Shown: positions 19,669-27,759 of the stretch, one piece after another
Position numbering within the stretch: the stretch's first letter is position 1
Layout: each line of letters begins with the position of its first letter
Source: Anatilimnocola aggregata
GTDB taxonomy: Bacteria > Planctomycetota > Planctomycetia > Pirellulales > Pirellulaceae
Assembly: GCF_007747655.1 (NCBI RefSeq)
Contig: NZ_CP036274.1
Coordinates: 3,534,001 to 3,598,000, forward strand
Length of the DNA stretch: 64,000 bases
Direction: 5' to 3'
The notes under the pieces: generated by a model
The model's input: the letters and a program-made list of their open reading frames with translations, nothing else
Databases searched by the model: none
What the model was told of the DNA's origin: nothing
Program-made: the position numbers and the translations under genes

Positions 19669-20548
19669 GTATCCGCAGTTCTAATTGCTGCCCAGCGGGA
19701 TCGAGCCAGACTTCGTCGACAAAGGCTTTCATCAGAATCAAGCTGCGATCGCCGAGGCCATCGTGGGCAGTCGCTTCCGGACTTGAATCCTCCAGCCAGT
19801 TTAACGGGGGACCTTCATGGCGAATCGCAATCAGACCTTGTGCCGGCGATAACTGCACAGCTACCAACAGCTTTCGGTCAGATACTCCTGGTGCGCGTCG
19901 GCGCTCTTCGACCAAGGGTTGGGCGGCACCACGATGAAATTGAACTTGCCGCATGTCGGCTTCGGAAAGTTCGAGATTGCCGCGGTAAAGGCACATCCGC
20001 AACGCTTCTTCCAGAGCCATCCCAAGCCGTACCTGCCCCCCCACATCACACAACCCCATACAGGTCGAGATCTGTTGCACGAGTTCTACTAGTCGCTCCA
20101 AAAGAGCGCCGTCATTCGCGAGGTCGAACCGAAAGTTTGCTTCTTGCATGCAGGAGGCGAGCAACTCATAACTGCGGTCGGACTTCGCCAGGTCAAGCAC
20201 TTGATCGACCGAGTCGAGCAGTTTTTCGGCCACTTGCGACTTCGGAACATAGCTGGCCGCACCTTGCTCTAAAGCGCGGATGGCCAGGTCCTCGCTGCCG
20301 TGTGCGGTGATTAGCACAACCGGCACATGTGGATAGTGCAAGCGGATCGCGGTGACGAGCTGCAAGCCGTCCATTTCCGGCATTTGCAGGTCTGTGATAA
20401 CCACATCCTGCTTGGTTGCTTCCATTTTGGCGAGGCCGTCCAGGCCGTTGGTCGCAACGGTTGTCTTCATGCGCGAGTCGCGCTTCAAGATCCCCTCGAC
20501 CAGAATGCGGTCGATTGGCGAATCGTCGATTACGAGCACGTTAGGCAT
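19637..20548 (-). CDS. Response regulator with C-terminal RsbW-like ATPase domain
   Basis: ATG 20548 ([19 protein letters not shown]) is preferred over an upstream start because it begins the receiver domain and lies four bases after the previous stop. The REC domain (1-120) has the DD pair, phospho-Asp in [13 protein letters not shown], and the VVLITAHGS and SYVPKS motifs. The C-terminal ~170 residues resemble a HATPase_c_2 (RsbW/anti-sigma or SpoIIAB-like) domain: [15 protein letters not shown] supplies the N-box helix, and [18 protein letters not shown] the G-box region. Such REC-ATPase proteins usually control a partner by phosphorylation or sequestration; the target is unknown. It lies between the pentapeptide gene and the hybrid kinase and overlaps the latter. 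Confidence 0.88.
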   Translation of the reverse strand: MPNVLVIDDSPIDRILVEGILKRDSRMKTTVATNGLDGLAKMEATKQDVVITDLQMPEMDGLQLVTAIRLHYPHVPVVLITAHGSEDLAIRALEQGAASYVPKSQVAEKLLDSVDQVLDLAKSDRSYELLASCMQEANFRFDLANDGALLERLVELVQQISTCMGLCDVGGQVRLGMALEEALRMCLYRGNLELSEADMRQVQFHRGAAQPLVEERRRAPGVSDRKLLVAVQLSPAQGLIAIRHEGPPLNWLEDSSPEATAHDGLGDRSLILMKAFVDEVWLDPAGQQLELRIHGPRSNAPTN

Positions 20549-20552
20549 TACG

Positions 20553-21185
20553 TTAGTTCCAGAATTTCCACCACGGTCGTTCATTTGCCGCGCTGGCAGG
20601 CGAGCGCGCAAGGGCGACCTCGTCCTTGGTCATTTGAACCAGCTGCTGATGAAGCGGGGTTAGCTTGGCACCGACGACTTGAGCACGCGCAAGCTTGGCT
20701 CCGTCGAACCGGGCGTCGGTCAAGTCGGCGTCGCGCAGATCGGCACTACGGAGATCGGCGTTGCGGAGATCGGCACCGCGGAAGCTGCCGGTGATTCGCG
20801 CCATGGTCAGGTTCGCTCCGCGCAGGTCTGCCCCATGAAAATCGACATCGGTGATGCGGGCATAGCGAAACTGAGCCTGCTGCAAATCTGCATTTCGAAA
20901 CGAGACGCCGATCAGCACGGTCTCGGCGAAGTCAGCCGACGTTAGCTCTGCTCCTTCAAACCGTACATTCGTTAGCAAGGCACGATAAAAACTTGCCGCT
21001 GCGAGCTTGGACTCGCGGAAATCAGCATTCTTCAGGCAGGCGTGCATCATGCTCACGTCGGCCAGAGACATCGCCGAGAAGTCTGGCGAATCGAGGTTCA
21101 CTGCCGAAAACGAATGGCCGACCAGAGAGTCCTTGAAAACTCGCAGCAAGATTTGGCTCGAATCCCGCTTTCTGATCTCGATCAT
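20553..21185 (-). CDS. Pentapeptide-repeat protein
   Basis: 210 residues. Residues ~15-175 are pentapeptide repeats of the A(D/N)LXX form (for example ADLRNADLRSADLRDADL), which fold into a right-handed quadrilateral beta-helix. The C-terminal ~35 residues are a charged helix plus a Trp-rich end (ERPWWKFWN). There is no signal peptide. It is the first gene of the operon with the response regulator (four-base gap) and hybrid kinase. Family members include DNA-mimic gyrase protectors and scaffolds; the operon suggests a signalling scaffold or output, which is inference. Confidence 0.88.
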   Translation of the reverse strand: MIEIRKRDSSQILLRVFKDSLVGHSFSAVNLDSPDFSAMSLADVSMMHACLKNADFRESKLAAASFYRALLTNVRFEGAELTSADFAETVLIGVSFRNADLQQAQFRYARITDVDFHGADLRGANLTMARITGSFRGADLRNADLRSADLRDADLTDARFDGAKLARAQVVGAKLTPLHQQLVQMTKDEVALARSPASAANERPWWKFWN

Positions 21186-21547
21186 TGCCGTGCCTCAGTT
21201 GGACACTGCCAGCTTCCTGCGAATCATCTCCCATGAACTTACTCCGCCTGCGTCTTAGCCCCCCCATCGTAGCGAATGCCCCGTACCGTTTTCGTGAAGG
21301 AAAAGTGAAAGATAAGTTAAGAGTCGCAGCGCACTAGCCAAGATCAAGGCTTGTCCGCTCGATTGAGCACCGCCGTCTGGGGCGATGCGGCACGCGCTCA
21401 GCGCGCTTTCCCAGCAGGGGAATAAGAAAATTGGGGTAACTGGCATTCGTTTGAACCGTTGGTCACGGCAATTGTGGATGCCGTTCTTTCGCCAACCTCG
21501 AAGACGCATGTATTGAACCGAATTGTCCAACTTTCTGCGTAAGCCGC
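21186..21547. other. 362-bp intergenic region
   Basis: It lies between the start of the pentapeptide operon and the stop of the winged-helix gene, both on the minus strand, so it should contain the operon promoter. No coding frame that I trust, no RNA gene, no clear -35/-10 pair. Confidence 0.4.
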
Positions 21548-23068
21548 TTAGCGAAGCCGATAGATTCCAGATCGTGAGGTTCCAACGAACTCCACCTTTC
21601 CTGCTTTTTTCAATGCATTCAGATCCCGTTGGACCGTCTTTACCGAACATCCAAAGTGCTTGGCCACGTTTGGAGCGTTGAGCGGCCTTCCCTTTGCGAG
21701 CTCCTTCAGGATCCAAGTCTGACGTTCATTTCCGACATCGGGGACGTTCCGATTACGGACATCCCCATTAGGGACATCAGGGACATCCCCACTAGGGACA
21801 CTAGAGACATCATGTCCCTGATCGTTGTCCTCAATGTCCGTGATCGCGCTTCCCGGTGCCAACTGGACAGTTATCGCGTCGGCAAAACGGTATCCTGGGC
21901 CGCCACTCAGAATGACCTGATGTCCATCGCATTGGATATTTGCCAGCTGCCCTAAACGCGCGGTAATGTCCTCGCGCAAATCCCGAACGAGGCCCGCAAC
22001 GGACTTTTCGCCACTTTTCAATTTGATTCGTTGCGCGATCTCGTCCTTGTCATATGCAGGAAACTGCCCGTCAGGTCGGCGCTGGGCAAGCAACTCAAGA
22101 AAGTCTCGCCGTGGTTTGGAGCGAGCCCCACTACAGATGTCGACATCGCAAAGGGTTACCCGATCCTCACGAAACACCATTAGCCCGCCAGCGAAGAGAG
22201 AAGGCGTTACCGCTTTAGGCCCAGTTGCAGGAGACGTAGGCTCGCCTTGAGGGACTGTCGCGGCGGACGGAGATTGTACTTCCGGCCTTTGTCCCATCAA
22301 CTCGGTAAAGACGGCAGCAAATGCTGCCGCACCCTCGTCCCAGTTGTTCACATTCACTTTGGAAGCTGGCGCTGATGCTTCGACCTTACGAATTTCAAGC
22401 AGTTCACCATTGCCGTTACACGGCGGCCTTGGCAATGTCCCAAGGTCTTGGCCGGCTGCTTGGAGTCTGGCGACGGTCTGCGTTTCCTCTTCTGACAATG
22501 GTCTCCCGCCGGGCCCCATTCGTCGCAGCCAGTAGCCGGGGCCATGAGGCCCTCGCTTGAACACAAAATCAAACACGAATGCCGGATCCGAATCAGGATT
22601 CAACCCGTTAAGATCATCCCGAGCCAGAACGCCTTGGTCGGTTAACCTCCATTCTTGCGGCTTGATCATATATGAATGAAAAGGACTAGCTCCGCCGTGC
22701 GAACGACCACACCAATCCCGCCACGCATCGCGCCAAACTTCGAATTGGGTGGGCGAGGCCTGCTGAAGCGCCTCGTGGTAACCAGATTCTCCCGTAGCCT
22801 GGAAGCGTATTTCGATGCATGTGGAATGATTGGCTATCGTGGTGCGTAGCCAACCTCGCCGTTCGACCATCCCCGAGGAAATGAGCAGAAAAAGAGCTCG
22901 GGTTTGTAGATGGCTCAAACAATCACCATCGACGTCTGCCCAAACAACTGGAATTGCCCGAAGCAGGTCGGAGATCGCCACCTGCAGCGACTGAGCCTCC
23001 AAATCCGTCACCGGCAACTGGGCTGAGACGTTCTCTTCGTTTGGCCCGGGGTGTTGTTGCTTGCTCAT
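21548..23068 (-). CDS. Unknown protein with C-terminal winged helix (HTH_11/DeoR-like)
   Basis: The likely start is the ATG at about 23068 (MSKQQHPGPNEEN); a longer frame exists but its extra 52 residues look non-coding. About 506 residues. The N-terminal half (~40-200) is an unrecognised alpha/beta region. A second segment (FLELLAQRRPDGQFPAYDKDE...VAGLVRDLREDITARLG) resembles a helix-turn-helix/response-type output. A low-complexity Asp/Val/Pro linker follows, then a winged helix (NAPNVAKHFGCSVKTVQRDL, KAGKVEFVG). A DNA-binding regulator is inferred. It sits at the edge of the accessory stretch, with recombinase debris directly behind its 5' end. No partner gene is obvious. Confidence 0.75.
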   Translation of the reverse strand: MSKQQHPGPNEENVSAQLPVTDLEAQSLQVAISDLLRAIPVVWADVDGDCLSHLQTRALFLLISSGMVERRGWLRTTIANHSTCIEIRFQATGESGYHEALQQASPTQFEVWRDAWRDWCGRSHGGASPFHSYMIKPQEWRLTDQGVLARDDLNGLNPDSDPAFVFDFVFKRGPHGPGYWLRRMGPGGRPLSEEETQTVARLQAAGQDLGTLPRPPCNGNGELLEIRKVEASAPASKVNVNNWDEGAAAFAAVFTELMGQRPEVQSPSAATVPQGEPTSPATGPKAVTPSLFAGGLMVFREDRVTLCDVDICSGARSKPRRDFLELLAQRRPDGQFPAYDKDEIAQRIKLKSGEKSVAGLVRDLREDITARLGQLANIQCDGHQVILSGGPGYRFADAITVQLAPGSAITDIEDNDQGHDVSSVPSGDVPDVPNGDVRNRNVPDVGNERQTWILKELAKGRPLNAPNVAKHFGCSVKTVQRDLNALKKAGKVEFVGTSRSGIYRLR

Positions 23069-23270
23069 GCAGACAGTGGGAACTCGAGAGTCCGAGGTGA
23101 AAGCAAAAGAGTTTAGCAATCGACGCAGACTAATTGCAATGTGGATCGCGCGATGGAATTCGCTTCGACCTAATAAGCTGCTCTGATAGCTTCCGACGCT
23201 CCTTGTGCCGCCAGTCGATCTCAAAGGCCATCATTGTTATCGCTAGGTTAGTTAATCGTATTCGTTTGCT

Positions 23271-23438
23271 GTGCGCGCCGCACTGGCCGATTTTGGCTGC
23301 CTATGGCCATCCCTATCCAATCGCGAGCAAGTCCGCGTGGTCGAGCTACTCGTAGAGACGGTGGCCCACGATGGGCGTGACAGCAATCTGGCGATTTCGT
23401 TCCGGTCGGCAGGGATCAACGAGGAGGCAGTGGCATGA
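23271..23438 (+). pseudogene. C-terminal remnant of a serine site-specific recombinase
   Basis: The 56-codon frame VRAALADFGCLWPSLSNREQ... through VRVVELLVETVAHDGRDS to a TGA matches the tail of large serine recombinases of planctomycetes as I remember it: an L...L....EQ.R....L...V.....G consensus followed by a beta strand. Everything N-terminal, including the catalytic domain, is missing; upstream sequence changes character at about 23265. The TGA overlaps the ATG of the next remnant (ATGA), the layout expected of the intact cassette. Confidence 0.6.
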
Positions 23439-23680
23439 AATTGGAAATGAAAGTGCAGTTCAAACGAGCGGCCAAGGGGAAGAAGAAACTGGCGACGGAA
23501 GAGTAGGCCCCGGTCCTTCGTGTTCCTCGCATCGCGAAGCTTATGGCACTAGCGATTCACTTCGACCAGCTGATACGCGAGGGGAAGGTGCGGGATCAGG
23601 CGGCGATTGTGGAGTACAAGATGTCTCGTAAGCAGCTTCTCGTGAATCGCAGCGCTGTGCGTCAAAACCAACCCCGACGT
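23435..23680 (+). pseudogene. Decayed small companion gene of a serine-recombinase cassette
   Basis: ATG 23435 starts MKLEMKVQFKRAAKGKKKL, then meets an in-frame TAG at 23504. The same frame continues with RVPRIAKLMALAIHFDQLI and REGKVRDQAAIVEYKMSRKQ before decaying. In intact cassettes, as I recall them, this small basic protein follows the recombinase and ends in an HTH (RVPR..LMALAI.FD.LI..G.V.D.AE). The internal stop and divergence after ~23630 make it a pseudogene. Confidence 0.55.
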
Positions 23681-23768
23681 GGTGCAACGCATTTCAAAGG
23701 TTTGACAATAGCACTCAGACTTGCACAATCAGTCCTTCCGTGGTCAATCCCCGCCGTTGGAGGTTCGT

Positions 23769-24590
23769 GTGAATTCAGTTCCCGGCTACGAAATCGGTCG
23801 AATATACAACCGCACAATTGCCATTCATGCACGCTTTGGCGGCCAGCAACAGGGCGGAATCTCGACTCCTGCTGACTATCCATATGTGTTCTTGTTCACT
23901 GGGGAAAGTGGCGAGCAGTTTGGATACTCTGATGGCTGGAACAAGGATGGAGTTTTCATCTACACCGGCGAAGGGCAAAAAGGTGACATGCAGTTTGTGC
24001 GAGGGAATTCTGCGATTCGCGATCATGCGGCTAACGGGAAAGCCTTGCACTTGTTTGCATCCTTAGGCAAATCAAAGGGGTACAGGTATCTGGGCGAATT
24101 TTGCTGTGCAACTTGGGAAGGGCGAACAGGCACAGATGTTGAGGGGTTGGAGCGAAAAACGCTCGTCTTCCATCTCGTACCACTTTCAGCAATTGAGCCA
24201 TTGGAAAATCAACGAACTCCAGCAGCGGCATCGATACGAGATCTCCGCGCTGCGGCATATGCAGCAGCAAGCGAAGCCGCCCAGGCCGAACCGAAGTCGG
24301 CAAAACGCATCGTTTACGAACGCAGCGCGGCAGTGCGCGACTTTGTTTTGGCTAGGGCGGCCGGAACTTGTGAACTCTGTCGCATGCCAGCACCCTTTTT
24401 TCGTCCCAATGGTTTGCCTTACCTTGAGCCGCACCACATTCGCCGTGTTTCGGATGGGGGGCCGGACCATCCGCGTTGGGTCGGCGCAATCTGTCCGAAT
24501 TGCCATACGGAGATTCACTTTGGCCTAGATGGGAATGCAAAGAATCAGGCACTCAAAGACTATGTGCGACAGCTGGAAGACCAACACTAA
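23769..24590 (+). CDS. HNH endonuclease with SRA-like N-terminal domain (ScoMcrA-type)
   Basis: GTG 23769 is set by GGAGG at 23759-23763; 273 residues. The N-terminal ~150 residues (GYEIGRIYNRTIAIHARFGG, FGYSDGW, FIYTGEGQKGDMQF, GNSAIRDH) match the modified-base-reading SRA-like domain seen in ScoMcrA-type restriction enzymes. The C-terminal ~80 residues are a beta-beta-alpha-metal HNH domain: CELC (~201), LEPHHI (~221), CPNCHTEIHFG (~243), with paired CxxC zinc knuckles. This is the architecture of methylation- or modification-dependent restriction enzymes that cut modified foreign DNA. No methyltransferase lies nearby, as expected for a type IV-like system. It sits in an accessory stretch beside a PD-(D/E)XK-like gene. 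Confidence 0.85.
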   Translation: MNSVPGYEIGRIYNRTIAIHARFGGQQQGGISTPADYPYVFLFTGESGEQFGYSDGWNKDGVFIYTGEGQKGDMQFVRGNSAIRDHAANGKALHLFASLGKSKGYRYLGEFCCATWEGRTGTDVEGLERKTLVFHLVPLSAIEPLENQRTPAAASIRDLRAAAYAAASEAAQAEPKSAKRIVYERSAAVRDFVLARAAGTCELCRMPAPFFRPNGLPYLEPHHIRRVSDGGPDHPRWVGAICPNCHTEIHFGLDGNAKNQALKDYVRQLEDQH

Positions 24591-24719
24591 ACTGAAATCC
24601 GTCGGCTCGGTGCCGGCTACGAAGTTCGCTAGTCAGTTCAATCACGTCAGCGAAAGGGTCCCGGCACCGGCAGTTATCCTGGTGGCGTCGGAGGACATTT
24701 ATAGGCTCGGTGGCTACAA

Positions 24720-25256
24720 ATGACCGATCACGAACTGCTTGGGCTCATTAATACAGCTAAGAAGGACTTTGGGCACAAATGCTCAAAATACGCTGGGGCG
24801 GTTTGCGCCGAACTCCTCAAGCATTCGTTGTCGCGACACGGTGTCACGGCCTCTGCACGTGACGTCTTTATCGACGGTATCCCTATCGAAGTAGACCTGT
24901 TGATCGCTCGGGAGGGCGTTGAACCGAAGCACGGCCTGCTTTACCGCCCCGAGGATGTGCGCGTGGTTTTGGAAATCAAGAACTCGGGTGTCTTTGAACT
25001 GAGTGCAATCTCGAGGATCAGGCATAACTTTGACGCGGTGCGTGACAAGAATCCGAAAATTACTTGTGTTTATGTCACACTTGCTGAGCTGAAAGGATAC
25101 AAGTACGCCGTTACTACTGAGGCACTCGGCTATCCGGCATACACGTTGTTCTTATACAACAGTTCGCAAAAAAACCGCAAATACGAAGTCACGGGGCATT
25201 GGGACAACCTCATCCATGACTTGCAGCAGATGGCTGGATGTGTTCCCTGCGGCTAA
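24720..25256 (+). CDS. Putative PD-(D/E)XK nuclease-fold protein, 178 aa
   Basis: A helix with Glu31 (AVCAELLKHSL) is followed by IDGIPIEVDLLIA with Asp59 and then VRVVLEIKNSG with Glu85 and Lys87. This spacing (Glu on helix 1, Asp at a strand end, E-x-K on the next strand) is the active-site pattern of the PD-(D/E)XK fold. The rest is a small alpha/beta region (CVYVTLAEL, LFLYNSSQK). I do not recognise the exact family. It starts 129 bases after the SRA-HNH gene on the same strand, so the two may form a small defence unit. The ribosome-binding site is poor (GGTGG eight bases before the ATG). Confidence 0.7.
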   Translation: MTDHELLGLINTAKKDFGHKCSKYAGAVCAELLKHSLSRHGVTASARDVFIDGIPIEVDLLIAREGVEPKHGLLYRPEDVRVVLEIKNSGVFELSAISRIRHNFDAVRDKNPKITCVYVTLAELKGYKYAVTTEALGYPAYTLFLYNSSQKNRKYEVTGHWDNLIHDLQQMAGCVPCG

Positions 25257-25321
25257 CCGCGCACGCGCTTAGCGATCTACTAAGAATGAACGCCGGTCGG
25301 CGCGTTGCCGGCCAGTGAAAA

Positions 25322-25798
25322 TTGATTGCGCTAAGCCACCATGCGACACTCGAGGTTTGGTGTAATCATCGATCTCTGGAAGCCGCAGGTAAGCTGACTG
25401 CCGAACAATTATTCCACCGATTTCCCTTCGGATTTCAAACAGTTCACGCGACGTTGTTTCACATCGTCGAAGTACTTCAAACGTGGAGCGGGTGCGTGGC
25501 CCCGACCGTTTTCAAGCCGCCGATGTTACCGTATGAAGCGGAGATGTCGTTGGAGCGGCTCACGGAATGGAATCGCGAACTTTCCGATGCCTTTTTGGTG
25601 GCAATCGATGCATCCCATGACCTGGAACTGCTGCATCGCGATCGCCGGTTAGAACAGATCTTCCACCTGGTTACACATGGCACGCATCATCGCACGCAGT
25701 TTATTACGATGCTCCGCTTGCTCGGCAAGGATCCGCCGTTCGAAGCTGGGGACTTCGGTGGCTGGAGCATGGGAATAGACTCGCGGGCAACCGGCTAA
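25322..25798 (+). CDS. DinB-family protein
   Basis: 158 residues; the only in-frame start after the upstream stop (25316) is TTG 25322, giving MIALSHHATLEVWCNHRSLEA, a normal DinB first helix. The DinB four-helix fold binds a metal through three His residues: His in ATLFHIVEV (~47) and the pair in HLVTHGTHHRTQ (~119, 123). HVxxHxxHHRGQ-like spacing and a final short helix are preserved. Members include thiol-dependent S-transferases and damage-induced proteins of unknown role. It stands alone, without a visible ribosome-binding site. Confidence 0.83.
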   Translation: MIALSHHATLEVWCNHRSLEAAGKLTAEQLFHRFPFGFQTVHATLFHIVEVLQTWSGCVAPTVFKPPMLPYEAEMSLERLTEWNRELSDAFLVAIDASHDLELLHRDRRLEQIFHLVTHGTHHRTQFITMLRLLGKDPPFEAGDFGGWSMGIDSRATG

Positions 25799-25973
25799 TC
25801 ACCGCTGGTACAGACCGGCCGGACAGCTAGCGTTTTGGTAAGGTGAAGGGATTCGGGGCCGTGTCCCCGTTCTTGATCGCAACTTGTATCCGTGGCCCGA
25901 GTAAATACCCCGGGAGCCGTGAGTTTTAAGCTGTAGCTTCGCCATGTCAGCAGGTTACTGAGGAAACAAGAGG

Positions 25974-26972
25974 ATGTTTGATTTTGACCACGTGAACCGG
26001 GTTTACCGGAGTTTTGCTGACAATGAATGCCAGGGTTACTCCGACCTGTACTTCAACTTGGCCCATGCGGTTGCCGCCAAGGATGAGCTTGTTGCATTCC
26101 TTTCCCCCTTGCCCGTCATTCAGCCCAATCTCTTTCTGGCTGCTATTCAATACCTTGCCGGGCAGGAATGGATGCCAAAGTCGGCTAAAGAGTTAGAAGT
26201 TTTTGTGCAGCGGAGAGGTGTAGAAATAGCGACGCTAATGAATTTGCGACGCACGCAAACTAACGAAGTTGGCCGCTGTGCAGTACTGCTGCCAGCATTG
26301 CCTGACGGTCCTCTCGCACTACTGGAGGTCGGTGCAAGTGCCGGGCTTTGTCTGCTTCTAGACGAGTTCTACTACGACTATGGTGACACAAAGATTGGCA
26401 TTCCAGAGTCACCCGTAAGGCTACGGTGCCAGACTCAGGGCGTGCTTCCGTTGCCCGAAAAACTGCCGCAGGTTGTATGGCGAGCGGGGTTAGATCTTGC
26501 GCCGGTCAATTTACGGGACCAAGCTGATGCTCGCTGGATGTCATCGTGCGTATTCGCTGATCATGTCGAGAGACAACAGCGGCTTCAGGCGGCGATGGAC
26601 TTGGGCAGACGACGCGAAGTCAAGGTGCATCAAGGCAATCTAGTGACTGATCTAAGGCAACTAATTGACGATGCCCCCGACCACGCACTACTTGTCGTAT
26701 TTCATTCGGCAGTGCTCAGCTACGTATCCCCTCAAGAACGAAATATCTTTGCCAGTAACATGGCCGATGCGTCCCGAGCACGTGACATCATCTGGATCTC
26801 GAATGAATCGAGATCCGTCGTTCCGGAAATTGCCGCGTTAGCTCCGCCGTCGGGTCCACGTCCGTTCTTGCTAGGCCGGACAACATTTCATCGCGGTGAG
26901 CGAAGAGATGAATTTCTGGCGTTAGCTCATCCCCATGGGGCAGAACTTGAATGGCTGCACCCACGATACTAG
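25974..26972 (+). CDS. DUF2332 family protein
   Basis: 332 residues, close to the family's usual length. GAGGA lies nine bases before ATG 25974. Family landmarks include ATLMNLRRTQTNEVGRCAVLLPAL, LLEVGASAGLCLLLDEFYY (a GASAG motif resembling an SAM-binding loop), a glycine-poor central part, then VVFHSAVLSYVSP and the closing strand pair. DUF2332 is uncharacterised; the GASAGL loop and VFHSAVL strand suggest a methyltransferase-like Rossmann fold, which is inference. Monocistronic. Confidence 0.85.
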   Translation: MFDFDHVNRVYRSFADNECQGYSDLYFNLAHAVAAKDELVAFLSPLPVIQPNLFLAAIQYLAGQEWMPKSAKELEVFVQRRGVEIATLMNLRRTQTNEVGRCAVLLPALPDGPLALLEVGASAGLCLLLDEFYYDYGDTKIGIPESPVRLRCQTQGVLPLPEKLPQVVWRAGLDLAPVNLRDQADARWMSSCVFADHVERQQRLQAAMDLGRRREVKVHQGNLVTDLRQLIDDAPDHALLVVFHSAVLSYVSPQERNIFASNMADASRARDIIWISNESRSVVPEIAALAPPSGPRPFLLGRTTFHRGERRDEFLALAHPHGAELEWLHPRY

Positions 26973-27034
26973 CCGGGATTTCAACTCCGCGCTCTCTCGT
27001 CACCTCAACCGAATGAACCACACGCCTCCTGCAA

Positions 27035-27430
27035 TCAACTCAGGCCACTACCGCTTAAATAGCTGAGCAAATGCCGAATGTCGACCGGTTTGGCCAGGTG
27101 AAGGTCGATTCCGGCGGCGGCCGATGCATCAACTGCTTCCGGCTGGCTGTGCCCAGTGATGGCGATGATCACAATCTCTTCAGCATCCGGCATAGCTCGC
27201 ACGGCCTCAGCGACCTGATAGCCATTCATGATGGGGAGGCCCAGATCGAGCAAGATTACATCCGGGCGACGGACGTTGGCGACCTGCAATGCCTGGAGCC
27301 CCGTGTAGGCCACGTCGACGGTATGGGCGCACTGGATTCGCAGCAGCATTGCCAGACTGTCAGCTGCATCTTTGTTGTCCTCAACGACTAAAATCCGCAG
27401 AGGCGTGTGAGATTCAAAAGTGTCAGACAC
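27035..27430 (-). CDS. Single-domain response regulator (CheY-like)
   Basis: GTG 27430 is chosen because AAGGA lies about six bases upstream; the longer frame has no domain sense. 131 residues forming one receiver domain: acidic pair in RILVVEDNKDAAD, phospho-Asp in VILLDLGLPIMNG, Thr/Ala in IIAITGHSQ and Lys in HLAKPVD. It closely resembles the C-terminal receiver of the large PAS kinase encoded 330 bases upstream, and both are on the minus strand, so it is probably a partner or duplicate. It has no output domain. Confidence 0.88.
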   Translation of the reverse strand: MSDTFESHTPLRILVVEDNKDAADSLAMLLRIQCAHTVDVAYTGLQALQVANVRRPDVILLDLGLPIMNGYQVAEAVRAMPDAEEIVIIAITGHSQPEAVDASAAAGIDLHLAKPVDIRHLLSYLSGSGLS

Positions 27431-27759
27431 GGATTGTCCTTGGCGAAGGGAGAGGAGAGCACCAGAGTTTAGCCTGAATCTAGCGTGCCTTGGCCAGTAT
27501 TCGCGGCTCGGCAAGCGGGACGACAGCAACCACTGCTTCGGGCTAGCTCGGCCAAATTAGATGTCGTCGGTGGGGTGCCTACCGCGCTGGGAACCTGCAG
27601 TAATGGTGACCACGCTCTCCAGTTAGTATCTGCGTCCCGACCAGTACCCCGGATCGAACGAGGCCATTCCTCTTCGGTCCATGTGACCGAACCGAGTTGG
27701 CGCTGCAGATGCTATAGCGCAGCCATTGGTGCAAAAGCCAACGGACCTAGCTGGGCAAT
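27431..27759. other. 329-bp intergenic region holding a dispersed repeat
   Basis: It separates the CheY-like gene from the PAS kinase. Its only recognisable content is copy 1 of the dispersed repeat at 27610-27664. No coding frame is supported. Confidence 0.45.
27610..27664 (+). repeat. Dispersed ~50-bp repeat, copy 1
   Basis: Shares the core AGTTAGTATCTGCGTCCCGA followed by CCAGTACCCCGGA.CGAACGAGG with copy 3 (33255-33310) almost perfectly, and with copy 2 (31453-31500) with a few changes. All three are in the same orientation. Confidence 0.7.

Noticed and set aside
21255-21716. 153-codon minus-strand frame downstream of the winged-helix gene
   Set aside because: It overlaps the 3' end of a better-supported gene in another frame and shows low complexity without motifs or a ribosome-binding site.
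21735-21830. Short tandem repeats resembling a CRISPR array
   Set aside because: Units are only ~8-20 bp without unique spacers and lie inside a coding frame. No cas gene is present anywhere in the window.
23543-23875. 110-codon plus-strand frame as a gene
   Set aside because: Only its first ~40 codons resemble the recombinase-companion protein; the rest is random, and it overlaps the well-supported SRA-HNH gene in another frame.
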